Assembly (NCBI GenBank): GCA_021234155.1
Contig: JAJEKV010000010.1
Location: 18,447,418 to 18,511,417, forward strand
DNA: 64,000 nucleotides
Direction of reading: 5' to 3'
From: Isoetes taiwanensis
Taxonomy: Eukaryota > Streptophyta > Lycopodiopsida > Isoetales > Isoetaceae
The notes beneath the pieces are model-generated. The model had not been told where the DNA came from, did no database searches, and was given only the letters and a program-made list of their open reading frames with translations. Position numbers and translations under genes: made by a program. Numbering within the stretch: the stretch's first letter is position 1; every line of letters begins with the position of its first letter. Positions 39,690 through 50,121 of the stretch are shown in pieces.

Positions 39690-40575
39690 AAAAAGGAAAA
39701 GGGAGAAGAAAAGGGCAAAGTGAAAGGTAAAAAAGCACGGATAAATGAGAAAGAAGGAAAAGGGAAAAGAGCACGAAACAAGAGAAAGAAAAAGAAAGGG
39801 AGAAAAGAAAGGTAAAAAGGACACTATGAAAAGAAGAAGAGGGAAATGGTGAGGACAAGAGTAAAAGGAAAGGGAAAAAGCGGATGAGAAAAAGGATCGA
39901 GAGAGAAGGGAAGGGAGAAGGAAAAGGAAGGGGGAGAATGAGGGAGTGAAAATGGGTATTGGGAAAGGAGAAGAGGAAAAAGGTGGGGAAAGGAGAAAAA
40001 AGGAAGGGAAAGGGGAAGAGAAAGGGAGGGGAGAAGGGAAAGCGAAAGGGAAAATAAAAAGGTAAGGGGAAAAAATGGCATAAAGAAAACTAGAGGAGGG
40101 AATGGGGGGAAAAGAGAAGGAAAAAAAAAAGGAAGAGGGAAAGTGCTAGGAAAGGGGAAAAGGGAAGGTACGAAAAAAAGGAAAGGGAAAAGAACAAAAG
40201 AGAGGGAAAGGGAAGGAAAAAAGGCACAAAAATAAAGGGAAGGGAAAAAGGGCATTGGAAAAAAGGAGAAAAAAAAGGGGAAGGGATATGGGGAAATAGA
40301 ATAGAATGGGGATATGGGGAAAGGGGAAGGACGAGGGAGCGAAAAGAGACACTGGAAAAGGGGAAGAGACAAAGGGAGGGAAAAAGGGAAAACGAAAGGG
40401 AGAAGAAAAAGGGAGAGGGAAGAAAAAAGGGCATAGAGAAAACTGGAAGAGGAAATGGGGGAAAAGAGAAGGGAAAAAAAGGAAAAGGGAAAGTGTGAGG
40501 AAAGAAGAAAAGGGAAGATGTGGAAAAAATGAAAGTGAAAAGAATAAAGGAGAGGGAAAGGGAAGGAAAAAAACA
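39690..40575. repeat. purine-only tandem repeat, period about 353 bp
   Basis: About 880 bp of G and A with few exceptions on the plus strand. Landmarks such as GAAAACT(A/G)GA(G/A)GAGG recur at 40085 and 40438, and neighbouring landmarks keep the same spacing. This is a higher-order tandem repeat, not random low complexity. Long frames here (up to 255 codons, Phe/Leu/Ser/Pro on the minus strand) arise because purine tracts contain few stop codons. Confidence 0.85.
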
Positions 40576-40590
40576 ACAAGATGCTGCGCA

Positions 40591-40607
40591 CGGAGGGTTG
40601 CCCTCCG
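40591..40607. repeat. 17-bp perfect hairpin
   Basis: CGGAGGGTTGCCCTCCG: a 7-bp stem with a 3-nt loop, followed by GACCCGAGAGTGAA. A near copy with the same 3' flank is at 57138-57153 (stem partly lost). It may be the structured end of a non-autonomous element. Confidence 0.7.
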
Positions 40608-40625
40608 TGACCCGAGAGTGAAATG

Positions 40626-41950
40626 GCTTAAAACACACTTCAAAGTCATGTTTTCGAGCATGTACTGACATATACTTGGAATATACCACAAACCCACATG
40701 GATGAGGGTAAATATAATATAGCTGGCATAGGATTTGTAAGACCACAAGGAAAGCTATACCTCAAAGCCAATCAACTCTCAGTCTCCAGGATGGATGGAT
40801 GGATGGATGGAGCTAAAAAAAGGTAGCAGTTAAAAGAGCAGCCAATCTAGTTGAAACTTTTGGCATAAGATGAAGTTTAAACTTTTTGTGGCATGCGATG
40901 TAGTTCTTGTTTTCCTGGCAGTGGAAATGGCATTAACTATATCTAAAATTTGCCTTTGAAGTACTTGAAGCAATAATCAAATGCTTCAAGTACTTGGTAG
41001 TAGATTGTTCATCTGTGTCAATCATACTATTGTCCAGAAATATTTGGCATCCTAGGAATTGGTGCTCTAGTGGTGCATCGCTCATCTCTCAATAACCAAA
41101 ATCTTTTCCTAGCTGTTGTCATCATTGTTGTTATGGATAAGGTATGTCTGGTTGCTTTTGTGTATTTATGGAAGCCCGTGGTACTCTCTGTGCTGGGTGT
41201 TGCTAATATTTCACAATTGCTAATTGAGCCCATGATATTGTAATAAAAATTATACTTATTTTTCTATGATGTCGAAATGTCACACAAATCCTCTATACAT
41301 CATCACATGTACATATATGCTATCGCATCTACATAGATGCTATGTAGACAAAATGAATTAAACATCATCCACAAGACTAAGGGATATTGCAATCACCACA
41401 ATGAGCAAGGATTTTGCGAATAAAACAATAAGTCTCAATTCAATATGAGCCAGATCTGATCAACCTGTTTTGCATTTTTACATATGTTCACTTTGGGCTT
41501 GTTAATGATGCATTATATTTACAAGAAATTTATCGCGGCGGCCAAGGCCGCCGCGAACATTTCTTTAGTTCAAACCTGTGCAGTTGAACCCACTGTTAAA
41601 GTCCAACGTTTGACAATGCAATGCCTGCTTAGCAAAAAGGAAGCTAACTTTGCCAAGGAACACATTCATTGTTTATACAAAGAAAGTTAGAAGCAAATAA
41701 CAATACATTAAACTAGGGATCTACTAGGTGCCAAGTTTATGGTTTATATATGAACCTTGAGGATTATGAAAAAAAAAATGAATCTTTGTACAACTGCAAA
41801 TGAATCTTTTTACAATTGCAAACCTCCAAAATCAAAGTCCCATGCAACAGCAATGCAAGCAATCTATGTAGAGGAATGTGGAAGAAAAGAATCCTATAAT
41901 ATACACTCTAAATGCTATTATGAATAAAGCTTTATAAATGTATCTTCATG
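40626..41950. other. no recognised gene
   Basis: A short GGAT run lies at about 40790-40810. Open frames are short and without motifs. Confidence 0.35.
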
Positions 41951-42175
41951 CGTCTGGTCGTTTAGTCTAGTGGTAATACACTAGGTCTAGCAACTATAGG
42001 TCTCGAGTTCGAGACCGCCCAGAATTGCACTTTGAACTGTTGGGTGTCAAAACCCACAGACGCAATGTAAAGTGGTTGGGGGCAGGGCCCAACAAAGCAA
42101 TGTAGTGTGGTCACATGTCCAGTTGGATGCTGCCTAGTGGTGTGTCACAGAGAGATATTACCATAGATTCATCCA
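41951..42175 (+). mobile_element. tRNA-derived SINE
   Basis: The first 75 bp resemble a tRNA gene: a box A-like TTAGTCTAGTGG at 41962 and a box B-like GAGTTCGAGACC at 42005, about 40 bp apart as in a type-2 RNA polymerase III promoter. The acceptor ends do not pair well and there is no T-run, and about 150 bp of unrelated sequence follows, so a SINE fits better than a working tRNA gene. No matching second copy was noticed in the window. Confidence 0.6.
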
Positions 42176-42190
42176 TCCATACATAACAAA

Positions 42191-42251
42191 GCATAATCCA
42201 TAATTGAAATATAATCCTAAAGCATAATCCATAATTGAAATATAATCCTAA
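42191..42251. repeat. 30-bp perfect tandem duplication
   Basis: Two identical 30-bp units (GCATAATCCATAATTGAAAT plus ten bases) separated by one A. The second unit overlaps the start of a short frame of no recognised function. Confidence 0.9.
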
Positions 42252-42333
42252 GGATCAAAGAAGGGTTAATCCTATACAAAGACAACCAGAGAAAGGCACT
42301 AGCCCTACAGATATCAAGCTAGTCTATCCACTA

Positions 42334-42447
42334 ACCCGAATTTCTGCTAGATCCATTATCATGTGGCATCTCCATCTTCAGGCAACTACCCGAATTTCTG
42401 CTAGATCCATTATCATTATCATGTGGCATCTCCATCTTCAGGCAACT
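42334..42447. repeat. 54/60-bp tandem duplication
   Basis: ACCCGAATTTCTGCTAGATC through CTTCAGGCAACT occurs twice. The second copy has an extra ATTATC. It is a local slippage duplication. Confidence 0.9.
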
Positions 42448-42803
42448 TGGGCGCTCAGCAGCTCCTCCTCTTGGTTCGATTTGGGGATCCAAATGGGATA
42501 GGAATCCAATTTGATGCCCCAAGTTAGCATTCTCCTACTGGCCAATCGAATTTGGCCAGGTGGCACCCTCCTAATTAATCAATTATCCTAACTTAATTAA
42601 CTCAATTGAGTTAATTAGATAATGCTTCCTTAATTATAGGTAATTAACCTTTAGTGACCCCTTTATTAATTTAGCATAGCTAAATTAATCCCTTTTAGGT
42701 CAATCCCCTAGGTTAAAATACCCCATGATGGCGTATCTTTACTGCGTGACGTAATAGTATATTTATCATTATCTACCGTATAAATACGTGGAACGTCCAC
42801 AAT

Positions 42804-43228
42804 GTTGAACAATGTCGAGAGTGTTATCAAGTAAGCCATTTTTTTCAAGTCTAGAAACTTTAGCCAAGATTGCTCTAATAGAATATTCATAATTTGGATG
42901 TGAATCTACGAAATGCTTTGCACGTTTGATCCAACTCTATTTCTATTCCAAAATTGTATTAATGTTTCTTGTTCATTCAATGTCCAAGCCATTATCTCAA
43001 TATAGCAACACCTCTGGACAAAGCACACATTACAATTTGAACGGTTGAGCTATATTTCTTTAAACTAAATAAAGTAAGACAATGTATAATTGCGCAAGGC
43101 TTACCAATGAAAGTTTCGTCAAATTGGTAATTCTCCAAATTACTCTTATTGTCTAGTTTGCAATGTGACATATGTACTTTGTGAAAGCTGCAAAAATGGA
43201 ACAAAACAAATACATCATTTACCAAAAA
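42804..43228 (-). repeat. partial second copy of the Helitron 5' region
   Basis: About 425 bp matching 49690-50121 with few differences, in the same orientation. It includes the first exon of the Helitron protein (MAWTLNEQET...), minus an internal 9-bp deletion. It lies downstream of the element's 3' side, as expected for head-to-tail tandem Helitrons. Its outer flank (CATTGTGGACGTTCC) differs from the full copy. Confidence 0.85.
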
Positions 43229-43712
43229 GACGCGACATCGGCTTAAAATCTTGAAGAATGAGGGAGTAACCTGGGAAAGGCAAGATGTTTAAGTATTGAA
43301 GAATGAGGGAATAGTCTGGGATTCAATAGATGCATTGGACCCAAACTTAGAATCATATCCATAAAGTTACATCAGATTATACAAATAAAATGGTATAAAT
43401 TCTTAGGCCTGCATATTGTGTTACATATAAAGTGACAGAAATTATTGCACTTTGTTTTCCAAGCATGTAATTAATGTCTCGCGGGTTGTTACAGGTCATT
43501 ATGTGCCCAAGCTAATTATTGCCTTCCAACACATCCTGTATAAAATGAGTTATGTAATTTGATATCCTACACCTGTTTTTGAAACGTGCAACAGAACACT
43601 AAAGTCCACTTTGAACATATGAATGTAAATTTTTGAATTGATTTTTTTGAGATCAAAATTGACAATAACTCTAGCAGTTGATTCCTCTTTGAAGGGATCG
43701 TTATGAAAATTA

Positions 43713-44290
43713 TTAAACTAATCCCAAAACAGCCATACGAGTGGCTTTATTCACATGTTGTTGTAAAGGCACCATTGCATTTTGCAAATTTTGTTGTTGT
43801 AATCCTTGTTGCAACATATCAATATTGAAGTCTCCAACAATAGCAACGTAATTTGTTAAGTCCAAACTTTGAACTATTTTTGATATTTCTTCACAAAACA
43901 AACGCTCTGAGGTACCTGCATTATCAGTTGTGTATAAGTTAACAACTTCCACAGCTTTATTTGAAAAGATAGTATGTGCAATACCTGGAATTCTATGCAA
44001 GTTAACTACCACGATCCTCATGTTGTCTTTGTTTCTGACGAGGTGTGTATGAATGAATGTCATTGTATTGGTTGTTCCTTGCTCATATAATTCAATCAAT
44101 AATGCTCCAAATTTATATAAAGTTGCAAGGCTATTTCTGCTGTTGTTAGTTACAACATGGTATTGTGTTTGATGGCATATGTCTATGCTTGTGATACGTG
44201 CTTCTTGCAAACATAGGATGTCCAAGTCATTAACCGTAATCCGCGAAAATATCGGATGCATGTAGAGTTCTTTGAAGCTTGTGTTAAGTG
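43713..44290 (-). pseudogene. Helentron C-terminal AP-type endonuclease domain (partial)
   Basis: The 182-codon frame starts near the end of the helicase, in another frame, and a one-base shift near 44290 would join them (YTLNTSFKELYMH). It shows LDILCLQEARI (the catalytic Glu strand), MRIVVVNLHRIPG and VAIVGDFNIDML (the Asn/Asp motif) in the order found in endonuclease/exonuclease/phosphatase proteins and LINE endonucleases. The last motif, SDH, is missing because the frame stops at 43713 soon after HVNKATR. In Helentrons this domain may help nick target DNA. This copy looks truncated. An independent LINE fragment is less likely, since the frame follows the helicase directly. Confidence 0.75.
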
Positions 44291-46324
44291 TATGTAAAAT
44301 TGTTTGTACATCTTCGATTTGTTGTTAAGTCATACATTTTCATTTGCCATTGTGCATCTGTCCTTAGCACCGCCATTTCTTCATCCACACTACAATTTGT
44401 TTTGAAATGTGACATTGCCGTGGTTTTAAAAGGTACAATCCATCCATTGTTTTCACTTTCATTGATATCTTGCTTTATATATGTCATGCCCGGTTTGCAC
44501 ATTCCAGTTGGATCAAAAGCAATTTGTTCAAATGTGCCTCCTTGTGCTTGGTGAACTGTTCTCCCTGCTGCTGGTCCTAAAGGGAATTGTTTTCTTGATA
44601 TCTTGTGCCTTTCGTTGCGTGAGACTTGGATAAGTTTTGTAACTTTGTATATTGGTGTGTTGATGTCATCTAATGATCCATCTACATATCTACCTTTTCT
44701 TCTCCTTAATGATTTTCCTGTGTCTTTATCTGAGAATTGTATCCATAATACTTGCTCCCCGTTTGCAATGCTCATTTGTTGAAATGTACCATCTGCACCA
44801 TTTACCAAACCATCTTCCACATCAATATTCATCGTTAGGTCAACTATCATAGATTTCTTTAAGTTGAGTTGCTTATGTAATCCTTGCGTTTTGTGAGGAT
44901 CTGAAGGAAGATGTAATCCATGGGGACATGATGGTTGACGAATATCCTCTGAATCACAAACTATTTCATCACCAATCATCTTTTGGAAAACGTCGAAATT
45001 ATGCTTGTTTTTGTTGTTATTTGTTGCAAAGATGAATGGGATTTGCATGCCTTCACGAGGCCTTCTTACACATATGGAATTCAAGAAGTCTATGTCATCT
45101 TGTGTTTGTTGAGCCAGTCGCATTCTTGATAGAATTGTTGCAAATATTTGATCATCTTGTTAGCGCACTATTTCCTTTAATTCATAGTACTGTATATTAG
45201 ATTTCCATGAATGATAGAGTTCTGGAATTGAGACAGAACCAAGCCTCTTGAGATCCTTTTCTTCAGGATTAGCAAATACCATCTTCTCGCATATAGGGTA
45301 TAAATCGCCACTGACTATTAGGTCTAAACCACCAAAGGGTGAAACGCCCCAGCAATACTTGTACTCACAACATAGATGGTCCAAGTGCATAAAAAGTGGC
45401 ATTCCAATCATAGATATTTCATCTAGAACAAGTAACCTTAAGGCACGATATGTATTCCTTGCTAGTTGCAGTCTTTGTCCGGTAGGTAGACTATATTGTT
45501 TGCCGCCTGCTTCTGTTGGAGTTAATCCAAATGCGGAATGTATTGTTGTTTCTTTTATATTATTTGCAGCTTTTCCAGTCAATGCAGCAACTATGCATGT
45601 CGTATATGGCGCATCATTTGGATATTTGATTTCATAAAACCTCTTTAAGCTTTCTATTAAACATCTTGTCAATCTCGATTTACCAACTCCTAGCACCTCC
45701 CGTAAGGAATAATAAAATTGGCGAAATGTCATCCACAATCTTCCTATACATTATGTCATCATATAACAATCTCTGCTCTTTGTTTAGTGTTCTGACAAAA
45801 TTATAGTATTGATCATTGGGCATAAACTCGTTGTTTGTAATTGTTCGTATGGATGATATTGAGGAACTTGTACTTGGATTTGGATGTACTGCATTATTCA
45901 TGTCCAACCCCACATCGAACTCATTGTTGCCTCCATGTTCTTCATTGTTGCCACAATGGTGTAAGCCTTGTTCATGTAAGTCATCAGCTATTTGCTCTAT
46001 ATGAGTCCATACTTCATCTAATTCAGTAGATGAACTGAATACAAATTTCTTGTGTGCTTCTTCAATTTGTTGTTGACAATGCAAATATGCATTATGGAAT
46101 GTGCTTTGACCACATAAAAGCTCATCTTCATTTCGGAATGGCAAATGCAAAAGCAAACGTTCATATGCCCACGCTTCTATATCTATTGTCATATTGTAGT
46201 TGTTGAAACGAATAACTGCATCTTTTGTTTCATGTCTTCTATTCATTCTTCTCTTGTCTATGTACTTACCCTTTGAGTCGATATATGAGGATACAACTCG
46301 CCAATGATAGTTCTTCAAGTTCAT
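44284..46324 (-). pseudogene. Helitron PIF1-like helicase (frameshifted)
   Basis: Three frames carry the helicase. 46324-45680 is a linker ending in the Walker A start LFLTGGA. 45738-45160 resumes GVGKSRLTRCLIESL and holds AALTGKAANNI, TIHSAFG, Walker B LLVLDEISMIG and VSGDLYPI (motif III, usually GDxxQLPP). 45123-44284 holds DGLVNGADGTF and QFPLGPAAGRTVHQAQGGTF (motifs V/VI). One extra base near 45691 interrupts Walker A, and a stop near 45160 separates the last part. PIF1 helicases unwind DNA 5'-3'. All motifs are still readable, so decay is recent or due to sequencing error. Confidence 0.85.
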
Positions 46325-46348
46325 TCTCCCTGCTCTTATATTTGTCTA

Positions 46349-48440
46349 TCACGTATAGTTTAATATCGCTGCTATCGGGGACGAAGTTGTTTCAACCGTT
46401 TCTTTTGACTTGAGTCGGAAGGTACGTTTGTGTGGTTCACTTGTATCAATATATATTACAGTTCGAGATAATGTTTGTAATCGCATTCCTAATAGAAGGA
46501 ATAGAGCTTGTTGCACAGGAACCTCTTGAGAACGTATAAATGCATTACCCAATTTTCGTATCCTTTGTATTGTATCCACATTATTCACTTTACATTCTTC
46601 TATAATCTTCGATAATGTTGCTGAGATATCAGTTTCGGGATTGGTAATATAAGAAAGACAGTATGCTGCAACGGCATATGGATCAATGATATACTGTAAA
46701 TCAGTGTTTGCTCTCCATAGTCGAGATATAGTAGGATTGAAGGGATTTGTATATGCATCTTTAATTTTTCTCTGCATAAATACTTTAGGCCCAGGAATTG
46801 TTTGGTATAAAACATTAATATATTGCTCCTCTGTAATTTGGAGATTGCTCAACAAATCATCAATCCCTTTGTCACCTTTGTCATAATTGCTTTCTAGGTA
46901 TTTATCAATTAAGACTTTCATCTCACTTGCGGCTCTTTTTTCTTCTGCACTGCTATTGCTTGGGGATAAGATGCATGTCTTTCTCATTGGAGGTTGAGGA
47001 TAGTTGAACCTACATTTGGCGTTTTTTCTTCCCCGCAAGATCTAGAATGGTTATGTGTTTGAATATCACGTAATTCTTCGGGTAATAACATATGATCGAG
47101 TTGTCATGAATTTATCTACAAACTCGATGATCCGTTCTGGTGAATCATAAGGATATTGTGGTGCATTCTTTACCCACAGTAACATGTGATCATGTGGACT
47201 TCCACGATTTTGAAACTGTGTAACACAAACACTATCAACGACCCCACCTACAATTGAAGGATCATTCTCTAGAAGCTTTTTCATTGCATCCATGCGATGC
47301 ACATAATACCTTGCACATGTTAATGAATCTGCCCTTGTCAATTCTAATTCTGATAAGCCTATTGTCCGACCAATTTGCGGTAGTTCCTTCTTCAACAATA
47401 TCAGGATTTAGATGCTTCAATGCCACAATCAAATTTGTCCAATATTTCTCTGCCATACTAAAAGTTACAAACAATGATGCTGGACCAAGGAATCTTAACA
47501 TAGCCATTGCTTCCTTTTTCACATGATTCAACTTATCTGGTGATGTTCTTAATGCCTTTAAATCATTGAAACCCAAATTGTCTTTCAATAAGTTTCTCAA
47601 GTTTGTGGTGTCTAAAACATAAGATGCAATGAGGTTTCTATCTTCTCTTCTTCCTCTTCTTAGCCTGTAGTTTACAGAGCCTTGCACAAAATGAATTTCA
47701 TCCATGATAAATTTGAAAAAAATGTTCTCTATATTCCTTGCAAAATGACGATCTATATTCAAGAGTTCCCATTCACAAATTTGCTTATATGTAAACTTCT
47801 CTGCAATTTGTGGAGGTCTTTTCTTTCCTCCAAATAGAGTTGGAAAACAAGATACCTCTACATTTGAAACCATAAAGAAACCCATTGGATGGTTTCCTTC
47901 TCCAGGAGCTACAATTACCTTTTGATCTTGAAAATCCTGGATATGTTGAGCGCTTAAGAAGTTTTGCACTAATGTGTTACCTTGATGTTCCAAATGTAAT
48001 TCGTCAATTCCTAAGTTTTCAGTATTCACATTTGTGTATCGCATTTGACAGTCAATAGTTGATAGCCAGTTCTCGTTTATTTGAATACCTGATTCTTTAT
48101 ATAAATCTTCATCTTTTAATTCATAAAGTGCATTCATAACATGGCGTGGTCTGATAGAACCTTCCATATACGCATTTGTATCACTTATTCTTCGTCTCAA
48201 CTCAAGTCTAATAGTTGCATCTTCATCAAGAAATCTAGGAAGTGAATCTTGGGTCGTCTTAATGTTTGAAGCAACATGTACAACAACACCTTTGATACGA
48301 TGTTGCCCTATGCCTGCTTGTGAAATAGATATTTGTGCAAAGGGTATTCTCAATGATATTAACCTTTCTTCTAGTGGATGCAGCATAAGAACAGTTGGTG
48401 GTACAACATTCAATTCAATTATACCAAACTTTGTTCAGTA
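46349..48440 (-). pseudogene. Helitron N-like and Rep (HUH) domains (frameshifted)
   Basis: 48413-47262 is a 383-codon frame with the Helitron-like N domain (PLEERLISLRIPFAQIS, GNHPMGFFMVSNVEVSCFPT, DEIHFVQGSVNYRLRRGRR). It shifts frame near 47390 to 47066-47398, which has LTCARYYVHRMDAM and the HUH motif QFQNRGSPHDHMLLWV near 47190. 47038-46349 contains CRFNYPQPP, NPFNPTISRLWRANTDLQYI and the tyrosine motif AAYCLSYITN near 46650, where the usual lysine after the second Tyr is asparagine. HUH coordinates metal and Tyr attacks the DNA strand. Confidence 0.85.
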
Positions 48441-50066
48441 CATTGCTAAGGTTCTTGAAATGTGTCTTTTGTTTCATCATCTGGTAAGAGAATCTTAACC
48501 TCTTGCAAGAAAGACAGGGAATTATTGGAATATCAGCAGACGCCTCTTCAAAATCATAGATACCATTAATACAAATGTCTCCAATATCAGTGTCTACATG
48601 GTTACCATCATCGACGTTGTGTAAAGAATCGACTTGAATGGTGCTAATATTGCTTGCAAATATACCATTGTCCTGTAATCTTAGTAATTTTGATGGATTT
48701 GATTGATCAGAGGTGGATAGTTGTATATCACATTGTGACAAATGTTTTGAACGTGCTCTTTTCTTCCAAGAAGTTGAAGCAATACTGTCTTCTTTAGTGA
48801 CGTTGAGCTCTATATTATTCATGGAGCTTGAACAAACATTTTGATGAGAAATAGCGTCCACGAATTGTACACAACCTTGTAACCTACAAAACCATTAAAT
48901 ATTATAAAATTTGTGCTAAGAAAGTGGAGCAACATAATAAGTGTTAAACCTAAGAAATATTGTACGTGCATTAGAGTTTCATTTAAAGCATACCTGTTAT
49001 GTTTGTTTGCCTCTACACTATGTTGTTCATCACCACGTTGGTGAAGGTTGTTCATGGACATGGAACAAAGATCCACATTGACACCACCATTGACACCACC
49101 AAGAGCATTTATAGATGGTACAACACCTTCATTGTTTTGAACCGAGCCTTCAAAATCATGAATACCATTAATAGAAAAGTCTTCAATATCAGCATCGAGA
49201 TGATTACCATCATTCATGTTATGTATAGAATGGACTTCAATAGTGCTAGTATTACTTGCAAATTCATAAATGTTGCGTGTACTTGACAACGTTGATGGAT
49301 GTGATTGATCAGAGCTGGGCAGTTCAATATGACATTGTGAAGAATGTTTTGAACGTGCTCTCCTCTTCCAAGAACTTGATGCAATATCGTCTTCTGTACT
49401 CATATTGAGCTCAATATTATTGATGGATCTTGGACAAACATTTTGATCATGAGTAGGATCCATGAAGTTTACATGGTCTTGCAAGCTGCAAAAGTATTAA
49501 ACATTGCAAAGTGTGTGAAATCATGAATAGCATCCATGAAGTTTACATGGTCTTGAAAGCTGCAAAAGTATTAAATATTGCATACCTGTTATGTGTATTT
49601 CTATCCACAACATGTTGTTCAAAGACATTGGTGAACGTTCATATCAACATTCACGTCATGAATACCATTTGGTGATGCTACAAGAGGATGTTGAACAATG
49701 TCGAGAGTGTTATCAAGTAAGCCATTTTCTTCAAGTCTAGAAACTTTAGCCAAGATTGCTCTAATAGAATATTCATAATTTGGATGTGAATCTACGAAAT
49801 GCTTTGCACGTGCTTTCTTTGATCCAACTCTATTTCTATTCCAAAATTGTAGTAATGTTTCTTGTTCATGCAATGTCCAAGCCATTATTTCAATATAGCA
49901 ACACCTCTGGACAAAGCACACATTACAATTTGAACCGTTGAGCTATATTTCTTTAAACTAAATAAAGTAAGACAATGTATAATTGCGCAAGGCTTACCAA
50001 TGAAAGTTACGTCAAATTGGTAATTCTCCAAATTACACTTATTGTCTAGTTTGCAATGTGACATAC
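48415..50066 (-). pseudogene. Helitron N-terminal exons, including a duplicated exon
   Basis: Possible exons: 50066-49998, 49904-49586 (start MAWTLHEQETLLQFW at 49885), 49485-48994 and 48883 onward into the Rep frame, each with GT-AG borders. The MAWTL exon has a helix-rich, Trp-containing pattern reminiscent of SANT/trihelix DNA-binding domains. Exons 49485-48994 and 48883-48415 are paralogous: both read NVC.S..NNIELN, EDxIAS.SWKxRARSKH and SDQSxPS. The second ends in a Cys-rich segment (PCLSCKRLRF) leading into the Helitron N domain. A frame break near 49625 interrupts the first exon. Confidence 0.6.
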
Positions 50067-50121
50067 CTACTTTGTGAAAGCTGCAAAAATGGAACAAAAC
50101 AAATACATCATTTACCAAAAA

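Larger units (their letters stand above)
43230..50121 (-). mobile_element. autonomous Helitron of Helentron type, decayed
   Basis: Reading right to left there are N-terminal exons, a Helitron-like N domain, a Rep domain with the HUH motif (PHDHMLLWV) and a two-tyrosine motif (YCLSY), a PIF1-type SF1 helicase, and a C-terminal endonuclease-like domain. Rep nicks and rejoins single strands and the helicase unwinds DNA during rolling-circle transposition. An endonuclease after the helicase defines the Helentron subgroup. The frame is broken by several single-base shifts, one inside Walker A. Exact ends (short inverted or hairpin ends, AT or TT target) were not resolved. Confidence 0.85.

Noticed and set aside
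39824-40748. Frames of 200-255 codons rich in Phe, Leu, Ser and Pro, suggestive of membrane proteins
   Set aside because: They arise from the purine-only tract, which rarely contains stop codons in any frame; several overlapping frames are open at once.
41951-42025. Functional tRNA gene
   Set aside because: Box A and B are present, but the acceptor stem does not pair convincingly and there is no pol III T-run terminator; a SINE explains it better.
42191-42447. CRISPR-like or satellite array from the two adjacent tandem duplications
   Set aside because: Only two copies of each unit, different units, and no regular spacers; simple local duplications in a eukaryotic genome.
43713-44290. Independent LINE endonuclease inserted next to the Helitron
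   Set aside because: A one-base shift joins it directly to the helicase C-terminus and no LINE reverse transcriptase follows; fusion as in Helentrons is simpler.
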